Source of the DNA: Chitinophaga pinensis
GTDB taxonomy: Bacteria; Bacteroidota; Bacteroidia; Chitinophagales; Chitinophagaceae
NCBI GenBank assembly: GCA_902167325.1
Contig: LR632930.1
Location: forward strand, 3,906,001 to 3,970,000
DNA length: 64,000 bases
Direction of reading: 5' to 3'
The notes beneath the pieces were generated by a model. The model saw nothing but the letters and a program-made list of their open reading frames with translations, was not told the DNA's origin and did no database searches. The translations under genes and the position numbers were made by a program. Shown piece after piece: positions 15,451 to 23,237 of this stretch (position 1 is the stretch's first letter; each line of letters starts with the position of its first letter).

Positions 15451-15891
15451 TTATATTTTAAAGTTACGGCGCAGTTCGCGGTCGGCTTCACGTTGTTTGA
15501 TGGAGTCGCGCTTATCGTGCAGTTTCTTTCCTTTACCCACGCCGATTTCCATTTTGGCCAGTCCTTTGTCGGTAATAAACATGCGGAGGGGCACGATGGT
15601 GTATCCACGTTCCTGTATCTTCTTTTCCATCTTGCGGAGTTCTTTTCTCTGGAGGAGCAGCTTGCGTTCGCGCAGGGGATCGTGATTGGCGTAGGTGCCG
15701 TGTGAGTATTCGGCGATGTGCAGGCTTTTGACGAATAATTCGCCCTTGGAGAAATAACAGAAGCTGTCGTTAAAGCTCACTCTACCACCGCGGATGGATT
15801 TGATCTCGGTACCGGTAAGTACCATTCCGGCGATGTATTTATCTTCTATCGCAAATTCGTAATAAGCCGATCTGTTCTTTAATTCTGCCAT
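15451..15891 (-). CDS. smpB: SsrA-binding protein
   Basis: 146 residues, standard length. SmpB binds tmRNA and brings it to stalled ribosomes for trans-translation. The beta-barrel core is clear: YYEFAIEDKYIAGMVLTGTEIKSIRGGRVSFNDSF, HIAEYSHGTYANHDPLRERKLLLQRKEL and GYTIVPLRMFITDKGLAKMEIGVGKGKKLHDKRDSIKQRE. The basic C-terminal tail is present. The gene is followed by the TPR lipoprotein. The tmRNA gene itself is not in the window. Confidence 0.97.
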   Translation of the reverse strand: MAELKNRSAYYEFAIEDKYIAGMVLTGTEIKSIRGGRVSFNDSFCYFSKGELFVKSLHIAEYSHGTYANHDPLRERKLLLQRKELRKMEKKIQERGYTIVPLRMFITDKGLAKMEIGVGKGKKLHDKRDSIKQREADRELRRNFKI

Positions 15892-15909
15892 TGTAAGGGT
15901 TACAAATAT

Positions 15910-15936
15910 GGCCGGCTGCGGGTGAGGCAGCCGGCC
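15910..15936 (-). terminator. GC-rich hairpin between accD and smpB
   Basis: A perfect 10-bp stem GGCCGGCTGC / GCAGCCGGCC, 12 bases after the accD stop. On the minus strand it is followed by ATATTTG rather than a T-run, so it is a weak terminator or an mRNA-stabilising hairpin. CATATTTG (7 of 8 to the -7 consensus) overlaps its edge and could drive smpB. Confidence 0.5.
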
Positions 15937-15947
15937 GGGAAATATCG

Positions 15948-16793
15948 TTAGTTTTTGAACAGCTGGAGCAGGGTACTGAGCCTGTTCTTCAGTTCTTTAC
16001 GGTCGGTGATAAAATCAAGGAACCCGTGGTCGAGCAGGAATTCCGCGCTCTGGAACCCTTCGGGGAGGTCCTTTTTAATGGTTTCCTTGATAACACGCGG
16101 TCCAGCGAAGCCGATGAGGGCACCTGGTTCAGCCGTGTTAATGTCTCCCAGCATAGCGTAAGATGCGGTAACACCACCGGTGGTGGGGTCTGTCATCAGG
16201 GAAATGAAGGGGAGGCGGGCAGCGGCCAGCTGGGTGAGCTTGGCAGAAGTTTTCGCCATTTGCATGAGGGAAAACGCGCTTTCCATCATACGGGCACCGC
16301 CGGATTTGCTGATAACCATCAGCGGCAGCTTGTGCTGGATACAATAATCAATACTACGGGCAATCTTTTCACCTACTACGGAACCCATGGAGCCGCCGAT
16401 GAAGTTGAAATCCATACACGCCACCACGAGTCCGTTCCCGTTTACCTCGCCTACACCGGCACGCATAGCATCGGTAAGGCCTGATTTCTTCTGTGCGTCT
16501 TTCAACCGGTCGCCATAAGGTTTCAGGTCGTTGAAGCCGAGGAAATCTTTAGGGTAGATGTTGGTGAACAGTTCCTCAAAGTTATTATCATCAAAAATGA
16601 TCTCGAAGTATTCGGGCGAATTAATACGGTTGTGATAATTACATTTATCGCAAACGTAAAGGTTCGCTTTCAGATCTTTCATGGTGGTCGTCTTCTTGCA
16701 TTTCGGGCACTTATGCCATAAACCGTCCGGCGCCTCTTTCTTCTCACTGGTAGTGGTGGAAATACCCTGTTTAATACGCTTAAACCAGCTCAT
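15948..16793 (-). CDS. accD: Acetyl-CoA carboxylase carboxyltransferase subunit beta
   Basis: 281 residues. It forms the acetyl-CoA carboxylase carboxyltransferase with AccA and makes malonyl-CoA for fatty acid synthesis. The N-terminal zinc ribbon is complete: Cys29, Cys32, Cys48 and Cys51 (CPKCKKT ... VCDKC). The crotonase-like core has [32 protein letters not shown] and [16 protein letters not shown]. No accA is seen nearby. A TATCTTGC motif upstream on the minus strand may be a variant -7 element. Confidence 0.97.
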   Translation of the reverse strand: MSWFKRIKQGISTTTSEKKEAPDGLWHKCPKCKKTTTMKDLKANLYVCDKCNYHNRINSPEYFEIIFDDNNFEELFTNIYPKDFLGFNDLKPYGDRLKDAQKKSGLTDAMRAGVGEVNGNGLVVACMDFNFIGGSMGSVVGEKIARSIDYCIQHKLPLMVISKSGGARMMESAFSLMQMAKTSAKLTQLAAARLPFISLMTDPTTGGVTASYAMLGDINTAEPGALIGFAGPRVIKETIKKDLPEGFQSAEFLLDHGFLDFITDRKELKNRLSTLLQLFKN

Positions 16794-16868
16794 ACTGAAT
16801 GTGTACTAAATAATTAGATTAAAGATTAGTGGTGCAAGATACGATAAAATTAAAATTTTCCGTAAATC

Positions 16869-16902
16869 AAAAGCCCCCCGTATATATTCGGGGGGCTTTC
16901 GG
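16869..16902 (-). terminator. Terminator of the aldolase gene
   Basis: AAAGCCCCCCG, loop TATATATT, CGGGGGGCTTT. On the minus strand TTTTGATTT follows. It lies 21 bases beyond the aldolase stop. Confidence 0.8.
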
Positions 16903-16922
16903 GCAATCAGGTAACCGGCAAA

Positions 16923-17990
16923 TTATGCGTTGCGGTTAATGCAGTTAAGGTCCTGGAAGGCCTCTTCGAGGCGTTTCACGAAGGTTTCCTCACCCTTGCG
17001 CAGCCATACGCGGGGGTCGTAGTATTTTTTGTTAGGCTTATCTGCCCCGTCGGGGTTGCCGAGCTGGGTCTGGAGGTAGCCTTCTTTAGACTTGTAGTAT
17101 TCCAGCACGCCTTCCCAGAAAGCCCATTGCATATCGGTATCCAGATTCATTTTGATCACGCCGTAGCCGAGGGCTTCTGCGATCTGGTGTTTCGGGGAGC
17201 CGGAACCGCCATGGAATACATAATATACGGGTTTGGGGGCCGTACCAAATTTTTTCTCAATATAATCCTGGCTGTTTTTCAGGATCTCAGGGCGCAGTTC
17301 CACGTTTCCGGGGCTGTAAACGCCATGTACGTTACCGAAGGCGGCTGCCACGGTAAAGCGGGTACCTACTTTCAGCAGTTCTTCGTAGCTGTAAGCCACG
17401 TCTTCAGGCTGGGTATAGAGGAGGGAGTTTTCCACGCCGGAATTGTCCACACCATCTTCTTCACCGCCGGTCACGCCCAGTTCGATTTCGATGGACATGC
17501 CCAGTTTATTCATTCTTTCGAAATATTTGCGGGAGATCTCGATGTTTTCGTGCAGGGGCTCTTCGGAGAGGTCGAGCATGTGGGAGCTGTACAGGGGCTG
17601 TCCGTTCTCTTTCATGAACTTCTCACCTGCGTCCAGCAAACCGTCGATCCAGGGCAGCCATTTCTTGGCGGCATGGTCGGTATGGAGCACTACGGGTACA
17701 CCGTAGTATTTGGCTACTTCATGTACGTGTTTCGCACCGGAGATACCACCGGAGATATTAGCCTGCAGCTTGTCATTCGGCATTCCTTTACCGGCAAAGA
17801 ATTGTGCTCCGCCATTAGAAAACTGAACGATTACCGGAGAATTTACCTTAGCGGCGGTTTCGAGAACGGCGTTTACAGAATCGGTGCCTACCACGTTCAC
17901 TGCGGGCATGGCGTATCCGCTATCCTTGGCATCTTTGTAGAGCGCTTCCAGCTCTTCGCCGAATAATACGCCGGCTTTGTACTTTCCCAT
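16923..17990 (-). CDS. fbaA: Class II fructose-bisphosphate aldolase
   Basis: 355 residues, as for class IIA enzymes of the E. coli FbaA type. It cleaves fructose 1,6-bisphosphate in glycolysis and works in reverse in gluconeogenesis. Metal site and catalytic segments are visible: VVLHTDHAAKKWLPW, MLDLSEEPLHENIEI, IEIELGVTGGEEDGVDN, AAFGNVHGVYSPGNVEL, VFHGGSGSPKHQIAEAL and KMNLDTDMQWAFWEG. It stands alone, with a -7 element and a palindrome upstream and a terminator downstream. Confidence 0.96.
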   Translation of the reverse strand: MGKYKAGVLFGEELEALYKDAKDSGYAMPAVNVVGTDSVNAVLETAAKVNSPVIVQFSNGGAQFFAGKGMPNDKLQANISGGISGAKHVHEVAKYYGVPVVLHTDHAAKKWLPWIDGLLDAGEKFMKENGQPLYSSHMLDLSEEPLHENIEISRKYFERMNKLGMSIEIELGVTGGEEDGVDNSGVENSLLYTQPEDVAYSYEELLKVGTRFTVAAAFGNVHGVYSPGNVELRPEILKNSQDYIEKKFGTAPKPVYYVFHGGSGSPKHQIAEALGYGVIKMNLDTDMQWAFWEGVLEYYKSKEGYLQTQLGNPDGADKPNKKYYDPRVWLRKGEETFVKRLEEAFQDLNCINRNA

Positions 17991-18022
17991 AGACGATGTA
18001 ACTTTTAATTTTTAAAGGAAAG

Positions 18023-18030
18023 CAAATATA
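18023..18030 (-). promoter_or_regulatory. -7 element of the aldolase gene
   Basis: The minus strand reads TATATTTG, an exact TAnnTTTG match, 32 bases before the ATG. No TTG is present at the -33 spacing; that region is occupied by a palindrome instead. Confidence 0.55.
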
Positions 18031-18038
18031 GGCATTTC

Positions 18039-18061
18039 AACTTTTAGATTTCTCTAAAGTT
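18039..18061. promoter_or_regulatory. Palindrome over the -33 region of the aldolase promoter
   Basis: TTTAGA, TTTC, TCTAAA at 18043-18058, extended on both sides to AACTTTTAGA / TCTAAAGTT with one bulged base. It covers about 9-31 bases upstream of the -7 element, where a regulator would compete with or replace RNA polymerase contacts. Candidate operator (inference). Confidence 0.4.
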
Positions 18062-18139
18062 AGGCCCCCAAACGGGCCTTCGGCGTTGATTTCATTCACC
18101 GGAGCACGCAAATTAGTTGGGATTCCAGACCAAAAGAGG

Positions 18140-18160
18140 GGCCGGCGGGCAATGCCGGCC
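18140..18160 (-). terminator. Hairpin after the Rieske gene
   Basis: GGCCGGC, loop of seven, GCCGGCC, nine bases beyond the stop. On the minus strand CCTCTTTTGG follows, a modest T-run. Confidence 0.5.
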
Positions 18161-18168
18161 CAAAGGCA

Positions 18169-18606
18169 TCAGGTTACGGTAAGGGTATTGCCGTTAATGG
18201 CTACGGTGTATTTGGCAAGCGCTGTAGTAGCCGGTCCCTGAGATACGGAACCATCGGTATTGAACTGGCTCCCGTGACCGCAGGTACTGCCGCAAACGAT
18301 TTTTCCGGCAGTAACGGTGGAGAGCGTACAACCCATGTGTGTGCAGGTACTCGTCAGCGCTGCAAATGACGCGGGTACATTCCCGGCTGCCAGCCGGATG
18401 AGCACCACGCCCGAAGAAATGGTAAAACTGCCTACAGTAGTTAGTTCATTAGCCAGGTTAACGGTCAGTTTCGGATTACCTCCGCCACCACCGGGAGGGT
18501 TGGCCGGACCGGGATCATCTCCCTTTCCGCCGCAGGCTGCCAGTCCGCCTACGCAAATAACTGCCAGGGTCGCGCTTACGCCCGACAAGAAATCTCTTCT
18601 TTCCAT
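18169..18606 (-). CDS. Small Rieske-type [2Fe-2S] lipoprotein with a variant cluster motif
   Basis: 145 residues from MERRDFLSG. The start is a Tat-like signal (RRDFL) that ends in a lipobox with Cys25 (GLAAC), followed by a Gly/Pro-rich linker. The Rieske box 1 is normal: Cys88-T-His90-M-G-Cys93. Box 2, usually CPCHGS, reads C105-G-S-T-C109-G-H111-G-S, with extra residues between the expected ligands. The fold continues as expected (FNTDGSVSQGPATTALAKY). Likely an envelope electron carrier facing the periplasm. The partner is unknown. An in-frame start 45 bases upstream is less likely because it would hide the signal. Confidence 0.85.
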   Translation of the reverse strand: MERRDFLSGVSATLAVICVGGLAACGGKGDDPGPANPPGGGGGNPKLTVNLANELTTVGSFTISSGVVLIRLAAGNVPASFAALTSTCTHMGCTLSTVTAGKIVCGSTCGHGSQFNTDGSVSQGPATTALAKYTVAINGNTLTVT

Positions 18607-18687
18607 AATGATATTGGATTGTTCCGGAAAGGTTACGGCGGGCAATGCCATGCGGTTGCCTGTAGGAAAAAAATCTGTGGGGGAATA

Positions 18688-19464
18688 TTAACGGAGCCGG
18701 GTGAGCAGTGTATTAAAGTATGCCGGTGCATGCAGCAGCCTGCTGCCATACCACGAGAACATTTCTCCATCCACCAGCGCAATATCCGCATCCGGGAGGT
18801 ATGCTTTGATCTCAGCAATATGTTTTTCTTTGAAAGGGTAGGGTTCGCTGCTGAGGAGCACCAGCTTTACGCCGCTGGCTGCCAGTTGAGCGAGTGAAAC
18901 GATGGGATAACGGTTCTCATCTGCAAATACATTACGCAGTCCGCAACGGTGCAGCATGTCATTAATAAAAGTATCTCCGCCGGCTACCATCCACGGATCG
19001 CGCCAGATGAAATATGCCGTGGGGATTGCGGGAGTAAGGGGGCTGACGGATGTGAAGCCATCTGCAATGCGCCCCGCCATTGCATCAGCGGCTTCTTTTC
19101 TGCCCAGCACTTCACCCAGCAGTGTAATCATTTCGAGGGATTCCTCCAGTGTGCGGATGTTGCTGGTCCATACGGGATATTCCTGCGCGAGGGCTTCTAT
19201 CTGCTCTTTCTCGTTCTCTTCTTTATTGGCGATGATGAGATCGGGTTGGAGTGCAGCAATCCGGTCCATATGGAGCTGCTTGGTGCCGCCTATACGGGGC
19301 TTTTCGCGGAACCATGCCGGGGGATGAATGCAGAATTTGGTGATGCCTGCCACACCGGCTCCTAAATCATACAGGAGTTCCGTTTGTGATGGCACCACGG
19401 ATATGATGCGCTGTGGTGGTGCATCCAGCGTGATGGTATGCCCTATCTGGTCAGTGAATTGCAT
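18688..19464 (-). CDS. Metal-chelate (BtuF-like) substrate-binding protein
   Basis: 258 residues, helical-backbone metal receptor family (periplasmic-binding, class III). FTDQIGHTITLDAPPQRIISVVPSQTELLYDLG is the family's standard opening, and PDLIIANKEENEKEQIEAL and WRDPWMVAGGDTFINDMLHRCG are conserved. Relatives bind cobalamin or Fe-siderophores for ABC import. No signal peptide is visible and no permease or ATPase gene is next to it, so a non-transport, cytoplasmic or orphan role is possible. The stop of the next gene upstream is 2 bases from its start, so it is probably co-transcribed with the cystathionine beta-synthase-type gene. Confidence 0.85.
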   Translation of the reverse strand: MQFTDQIGHTITLDAPPQRIISVVPSQTELLYDLGAGVAGITKFCIHPPAWFREKPRIGGTKQLHMDRIAALQPDLIIANKEENEKEQIEALAQEYPVWTSNIRTLEESLEMITLLGEVLGRKEAADAMAGRIADGFTSVSPLTPAIPTAYFIWRDPWMVAGGDTFINDMLHRCGLRNVFADENRYPIVSLAQLAASGVKLVLLSSEPYPFKEKHIAEIKAYLPDADIALVDGEMFSWYGSRLLHAPAYFNTLLTRLR

Positions 19465-19466
19465 GA

Positions 19467-20825
19467 TCAGTTACCCAGCGCCTGGATGATGTCGTATTTG
19501 GTGACGATATGGAAATCACCGCTGTCGTCCTGCGTGAGTACGGCGCCGTTTTCCTTATTGATATATACGGTGAGCTTTTCGATGGGCGTATCCATGGCTA
19601 CAACAGGAAATGCTTTCTGCATCACGTTCCGGACAGGCTGCTCTTTCAGTTCGGGCTGGTCGATCAGTTTGTTGAAAAGCCCGCCTTCGGAAATGGCGCC
19701 TATCATTTCGTTCTGTTCAAGAACGGGCAAATGTTCGATATCGAATTTCTTCATTTTACCGATGGCATCGCTCACGCGGTCGTCCGGAGAAATGGTTACC
19801 AGCGGCAGGTTACGGCGGCCGTTCACCACATCGCGCACGGTTTTCACGTCGAGGAAACCACGTTCCATCATCCACTGGTCGTTATATACTTTCCCTACAT
19901 AGCGGGAGCCATGATCGTGGAATATGACTACCACCACATCATCGGCCTTCAGGCGGGATTTGAGCTGGTTAAGCCCTGCCACGGCCGAGCCTGCAGAATA
20001 TCCCACGAATATGCCTTCTTCTTTAGAGATCCTTCTGGCCATTACCGCACCGTCTTTATCGGTCACTTTCTCGAAGTGGTCGATCACGCTCATGTCGTAG
20101 TTCTTCGGAATAAAGTCTTCCCCGATGCCTTCGGTGATATAGGGATATACTTCACCCATATCTATTTCGCCGGTATCGAAGAATTTCTTCAGCAGGGAGC
20201 CGTAGCTGTCTACCGCCCATATCTGTATATCGGGATTTTGTTCTTTCAGGTATTTGCCGGTACCGGTGATGGTGCCTCCGGTGCCGGTGGCTACTACGAG
20301 GTGGGTGATCTTACCGCCGGTTTGTTCCCATATTTCAGGGCCGGTTTGTTCGTAATGTGCATCGCGGTTGGCGAGGTTATCGTATTGGTTCACGTAAAAG
20401 CTGTTGGGGATCTCACGTGCGAGGCGGGCAGATACGGAGTAGTAGGAGCGGGGATCTTCCGGCAGCACATTAGTGGGGCATACGATCACTTCAGCGCCTA
20501 CGGCTTTGAGGATGTCTACCTTTTCTTTAGACTGCTTATCGGTAGTGGTGAAAATACATTTGTAGCCTTTGATAACTGCTGCCAGCGCGAGGCCCATGCC
20601 GGTATTGCCGGAGGTGCCTTCGATAATGGTGCCGCCGGGCTTCAGTAGACCTTTTTGCTCGGCTTCTTCCACCATGCGAACGGCCATACGGTCTTTAATG
20701 GAGTTGCCGGGATTGAAGAATTCGACTTTGGCGAATACGGTGCAAGGCAGTTCGGCGGTTACGCGGTGCAGTTTGACCATGGGGGTATGGCCTATTGTTT
20801 CAAGGATATTTTCGCAGTACTTCAT
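19467..20825 (-). CDS. Cystathionine beta-synthase / cysteine synthase-like PLP enzyme with CBS pair
   Basis: 452 residues. The N-terminal fold-type II PLP domain has Lys44 in FNPGNSIKDRMA as Schiff-base lysine, the substrate loop EGTSGNTGMGLALAA and the phosphate loop TGTGGTITGTGKYL. Residues of about 335-452 are a Bateman module of two CBS domains (DVKTVRDVVNG...VSDAIGKMKKFDIEHLPVLE, VRNVMQKAFPVVAMD). This is the cystathionine beta-synthase plan: it joins serine (or an O-acyl serine) with homocysteine or sulfide. Acceptor choice cannot be read from sequence alone. It heads a two-gene unit with the BtuF-like protein and is divergent from bioD. Confidence 0.9.
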   Translation of the reverse strand: MKYCENILETIGHTPMVKLHRVTAELPCTVFAKVEFFNPGNSIKDRMAVRMVEEAEQKGLLKPGGTIIEGTSGNTGMGLALAAVIKGYKCIFTTTDKQSKEKVDILKAVGAEVIVCPTNVLPEDPRSYYSVSARLAREIPNSFYVNQYDNLANRDAHYEQTGPEIWEQTGGKITHLVVATGTGGTITGTGKYLKEQNPDIQIWAVDSYGSLLKKFFDTGEIDMGEVYPYITEGIGEDFIPKNYDMSVIDHFEKVTDKDGAVMARRISKEEGIFVGYSAGSAVAGLNQLKSRLKADDVVVVIFHDHGSRYVGKVYNDQWMMERGFLDVKTVRDVVNGRRNLPLVTISPDDRVSDAIGKMKKFDIEHLPVLEQNEMIGAISEGGLFNKLIDQPELKEQPVRNVMQKAFPVVAMDTPIEKLTVYINKENGAVLTQDDSGDFHIVTKYDIIQALGN

Positions 20826-20875
20826 AATCTTGGTGCTTGGGGAACGAATTTAAGGTAATTGGTTGAATGATGATT

Positions 20876-20883
20876 TATATTTG
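20876..20883 (+). promoter_or_regulatory. -7 element directly before bioD
   Basis: TATATTTG, an exact TAnnTTTG match, ending 5 bases before the bioD ATG. With initiation a few bases downstream, the mRNA would be leaderless or nearly so. No good -33 TTG is seen. Confidence 0.55.
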
Positions 20884-20888
20884 CTTTC

Positions 20889-21530
20889 ATGAACAACATC
20901 TTCATCACCGGCATTGGTACGGGCGTGGGTAAAACGGTTGCTTCTGCCTGTGTGGCGGAAGCGCTGGGTGCGCAGTACTGGAAACCAGTGCAGGCCGGCT
21001 TTGAGGACGGAACGGATACGGAAACGGTGCGGGAACTCACCTCTCCGGAGGTAACTGTTCACGATGAATTGTACCGCCTTGCCATGCCCGCATCGCCCCA
21101 CCTTGCGGCCCGTGCCGAAGGGATTGTGGTGCAGGAAGAGCGTATTCTGGAGCGTGCGCGCCAGTTGCAGCAGCCTGGCAGACCTTTGGTGATCGAAGGC
21201 GCCGGCGGACTCATGGTACCCCTGAATGGTGATTATTTCTTTCTCGATCTCGCCCGTGCCCTCGGTGCTAAAGTTATTATCGTGGCACAGAACTATCTCG
21301 GCAGCATCAATCACAGCCTCCTCACGGCCATGGCCCTCCGGAATGCGGGTGTGCCCGTTGCAGGCTGGATATTCAGCGGGGCGGATCATTCCAATGAAAC
21401 CGATGTGGTGGAATGGAGCGGTTACCCCCTCATCACGCATATTCCCGCCGCGGGCAGGCTCAATCCTGAATTTGTTGCCCTGCATGCCGGACTCATGAAG
21501 CCCCGGCTCCTAGAACTCCTCAGCCGATGA
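20889..21530 (+). CDS. bioD: Dethiobiotin synthetase
   Basis: 213 residues. It closes the ureido ring of dethiobiotin from 7,8-diaminopelargonate, CO2 and ATP, the penultimate step of biotin synthesis. The P-loop GIGTGVGKT is at residues 8-16; WKPVQAG and the EGAGGLMVPL strand are family hallmarks. No other biotin gene is nearby. The next gene overlaps by 4 bases (ATGA), so bioD leads the operon bioD-cyclo-ligase-lpxK and perhaps onward. Confidence 0.94.
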   Translation: MNNIFITGIGTGVGKTVASACVAEALGAQYWKPVQAGFEDGTDTETVRELTSPEVTVHDELYRLAMPASPHLAARAEGIVVQEERILERARQLQQPGRPLVIEGAGGLMVPLNGDYFFLDLARALGAKVIIVAQNYLGSINHSLLTAMALRNAGVPVAGWIFSGADHSNETDVVEWSGYPLITHIPAAGRLNPEFVALHAGLMKPRLLELLSR

Positions 21531-22120
21531 CCCATAACAAGCAAGACATCCGGAAAGCATACCTTACCAGAAGGAAAGCCCTCAGCCCCGAAGAAGCACT
21601 CCGGCTTAACACCTCCCTGATGGCCCAATGCCAGGCCCTTGAACTGGGTATTCCTACGTATATCCACCTCTTTCTGCCCATTGCAGCCAAAAAGGAAGTG
21701 GATACCTGGCCCTTGGCAGACTGGCTCCGCAAGGCCTTTCCCGTCGCTAAACTGGTGCTTTCACGCTCCTTTATAGCCACGGGCGATATGCAGCACTTTG
21801 TATGGGACGCATCCACCATGCTGATCGAAAACGCCCTCGGCATCCCGGAACCGGAAGGCGGGCAACGCATCCGGCCCGAACAGCTGGATGTGGTATTTGT
21901 TCCCATGCTGGCTTTCGATAACCGTGGCCACCGGGTGGGGTACGGAAAAGGTATGTACGACGGCTTCCTGCGCCAGTGCCGCCCCGGCGTAATGGCTATT
22001 GGACTCAGCCTTTTCGGACCACTGGAAGAACCCATTTCCGACGCCTGGGAGGGGGATATGACCCTCAGTGCTGCCGTTACTCCCGAAAAGGTTTATTACT
22101 TTAACGAATCAAATCAATAG
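21527..22120 (+). CDS. 5-formyltetrahydrofolate cyclo-ligase
   Basis: 197 residues. It turns 5-formyl-THF into 5,10-methenyl-THF with ATP. The N-terminal KQDIRKAYLTRRKAL and the C-terminal ATP-phosphate motif VGYGKGMYDGFL, with DVVFVPMLAFDNRGHRVG just before, are diagnostic. The ATG overlaps the bioD stop by four bases. It ends 4 bases before the GTG of lpxK. Confidence 0.94.
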   Translation: MTHNKQDIRKAYLTRRKALSPEEALRLNTSLMAQCQALELGIPTYIHLFLPIAAKKEVDTWPLADWLRKAFPVAKLVLSRSFIATGDMQHFVWDASTMLIENALGIPEPEGGQRIRPEQLDVVFVPMLAFDNRGHRVGYGKGMYDGFLRQCRPGVMAIGLSLFGPLEEPISDAWEGDMTLSAAVTPEKVYYFNESNQ

Positions 22121-22124
22121 TCCT

Positions 22125-23213
22125 GTGTGGCAATATCTTAGTTATCTCTTATATCCCTTCGCTTTGTTGTACGGACTCGTGCTGTGGATCCGCAACCGCC
22201 TCTATGATGCCGGCATGCTCAGCTCCGTGGAGTTCAACCTGCCCACCATCGCCGTGGGCAACCTTTCTGTTGGCGGCACGGGTAAAACCCCGCATGTGGA
22301 GTACCTCATCCGCCTGCTGAAAGACCGCTACCGTACGGCCACCCTCAGCCGCGGCTACAACCGCCGTACCAAAGGCTACCAGCTGGCAGGAGCAGCCACT
22401 ACCGCTGCCGACATCGGGGACGAGCCTATGCAGTTCCACCGTAAATTCCCGGATATCTACGTATGTGTGGGGGAGGAAAGGATGCTGGCAGTGCCCCAGC
22501 TGATTGGCGACCATCCGGAAACGCAGGTGATCCTGCTGGATGATGCCTTCCAGCACCGGTCTATAAAACCCGGCCTCAACCTGATGGTGACGGATTACAG
22601 CCGCCTTTTCACCCGCGACCATGTAGTACCTGTGGGGCGCCTCCGCGAGGGAAGGAAGGGATATCACCGGGCAGATGGCATCATTGTGTCGAAATGTCCT
22701 GCTGAATTAACAGTTTCAGAAAAAGATAATATCCGCCGGGAAATCAACCCGTTGCCTCATCAGCAATTGTTCTTCACCACGCTGCAGTACGGTGTTCCGG
22801 CCGAAATGCTGACGGGTGTAACGGTCAATATTCCCCCAAATGCAAGGGTGCTGGTGGTGTGTGGCATCGCCCGGCCGGAACCGCTGGTACAACATTTGCG
22901 GCAGAAGCACGGGCATGTAAGCCTCCTGTCTTTCCCCGACCATTATTACTATACCCGGAGCGACCTGGACAAAATCAGGCGGGAAATGGACCAAATGGAC
23001 GGTCAGGGCCCGGCTTACATCGTTACCACAGAGAAAGATGCGGTGAGGCTCCATCTGCTGCGCGACATCATCGCGAACATGCAGCTGCCCTTTACCGTTA
23101 TACCGGTAGAAATCGCTTTCCTCTTCGGGGAAGCCGCCGAATTCGACCGGTTTATTATTAATTATACAGACAACGCATTGTTGGCGGCCTTCGAAGAACT
23201 CCCCGGAGCGTAA
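22125..23213 (+). CDS. lpxK: Tetraacyldisaccharide 4'-kinase
   Basis: About 362 residues from GTG 22125 (VWQYLSYLLYPFALLYG read with Met). It phosphorylates the lipid A disaccharide at the inner membrane. An N-terminal membrane helix, the P-loop region VGNLSVGGTGKTPHVEYL, LSRGYNRRTKG, DIGDEPMQFHRKF and ILLDDAFQHR are all typical. A longer frame from 22068 would overlap the preceding gene by 53 bases; the GTG 4 bases after that gene's stop gives the right N-terminus. Confidence 0.93.
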   Translation: MWQYLSYLLYPFALLYGLVLWIRNRLYDAGMLSSVEFNLPTIAVGNLSVGGTGKTPHVEYLIRLLKDRYRTATLSRGYNRRTKGYQLAGAATTAADIGDEPMQFHRKFPDIYVCVGEERMLAVPQLIGDHPETQVILLDDAFQHRSIKPGLNLMVTDYSRLFTRDHVVPVGRLREGRKGYHRADGIIVSKCPAELTVSEKDNIRREINPLPHQQLFFTTLQYGVPAEMLTGVTVNIPPNARVLVVCGIARPEPLVQHLRQKHGHVSLLSFPDHYYYTRSDLDKIRREMDQMDGQGPAYIVTTEKDAVRLHLLRDIIANMQLPFTVIPVEIAFLFGEAAEFDRFIINYTDNALLAAFEELPGA

Positions 23214-23237
23214 GTGCCGCACCCTAAAATCATGTAA

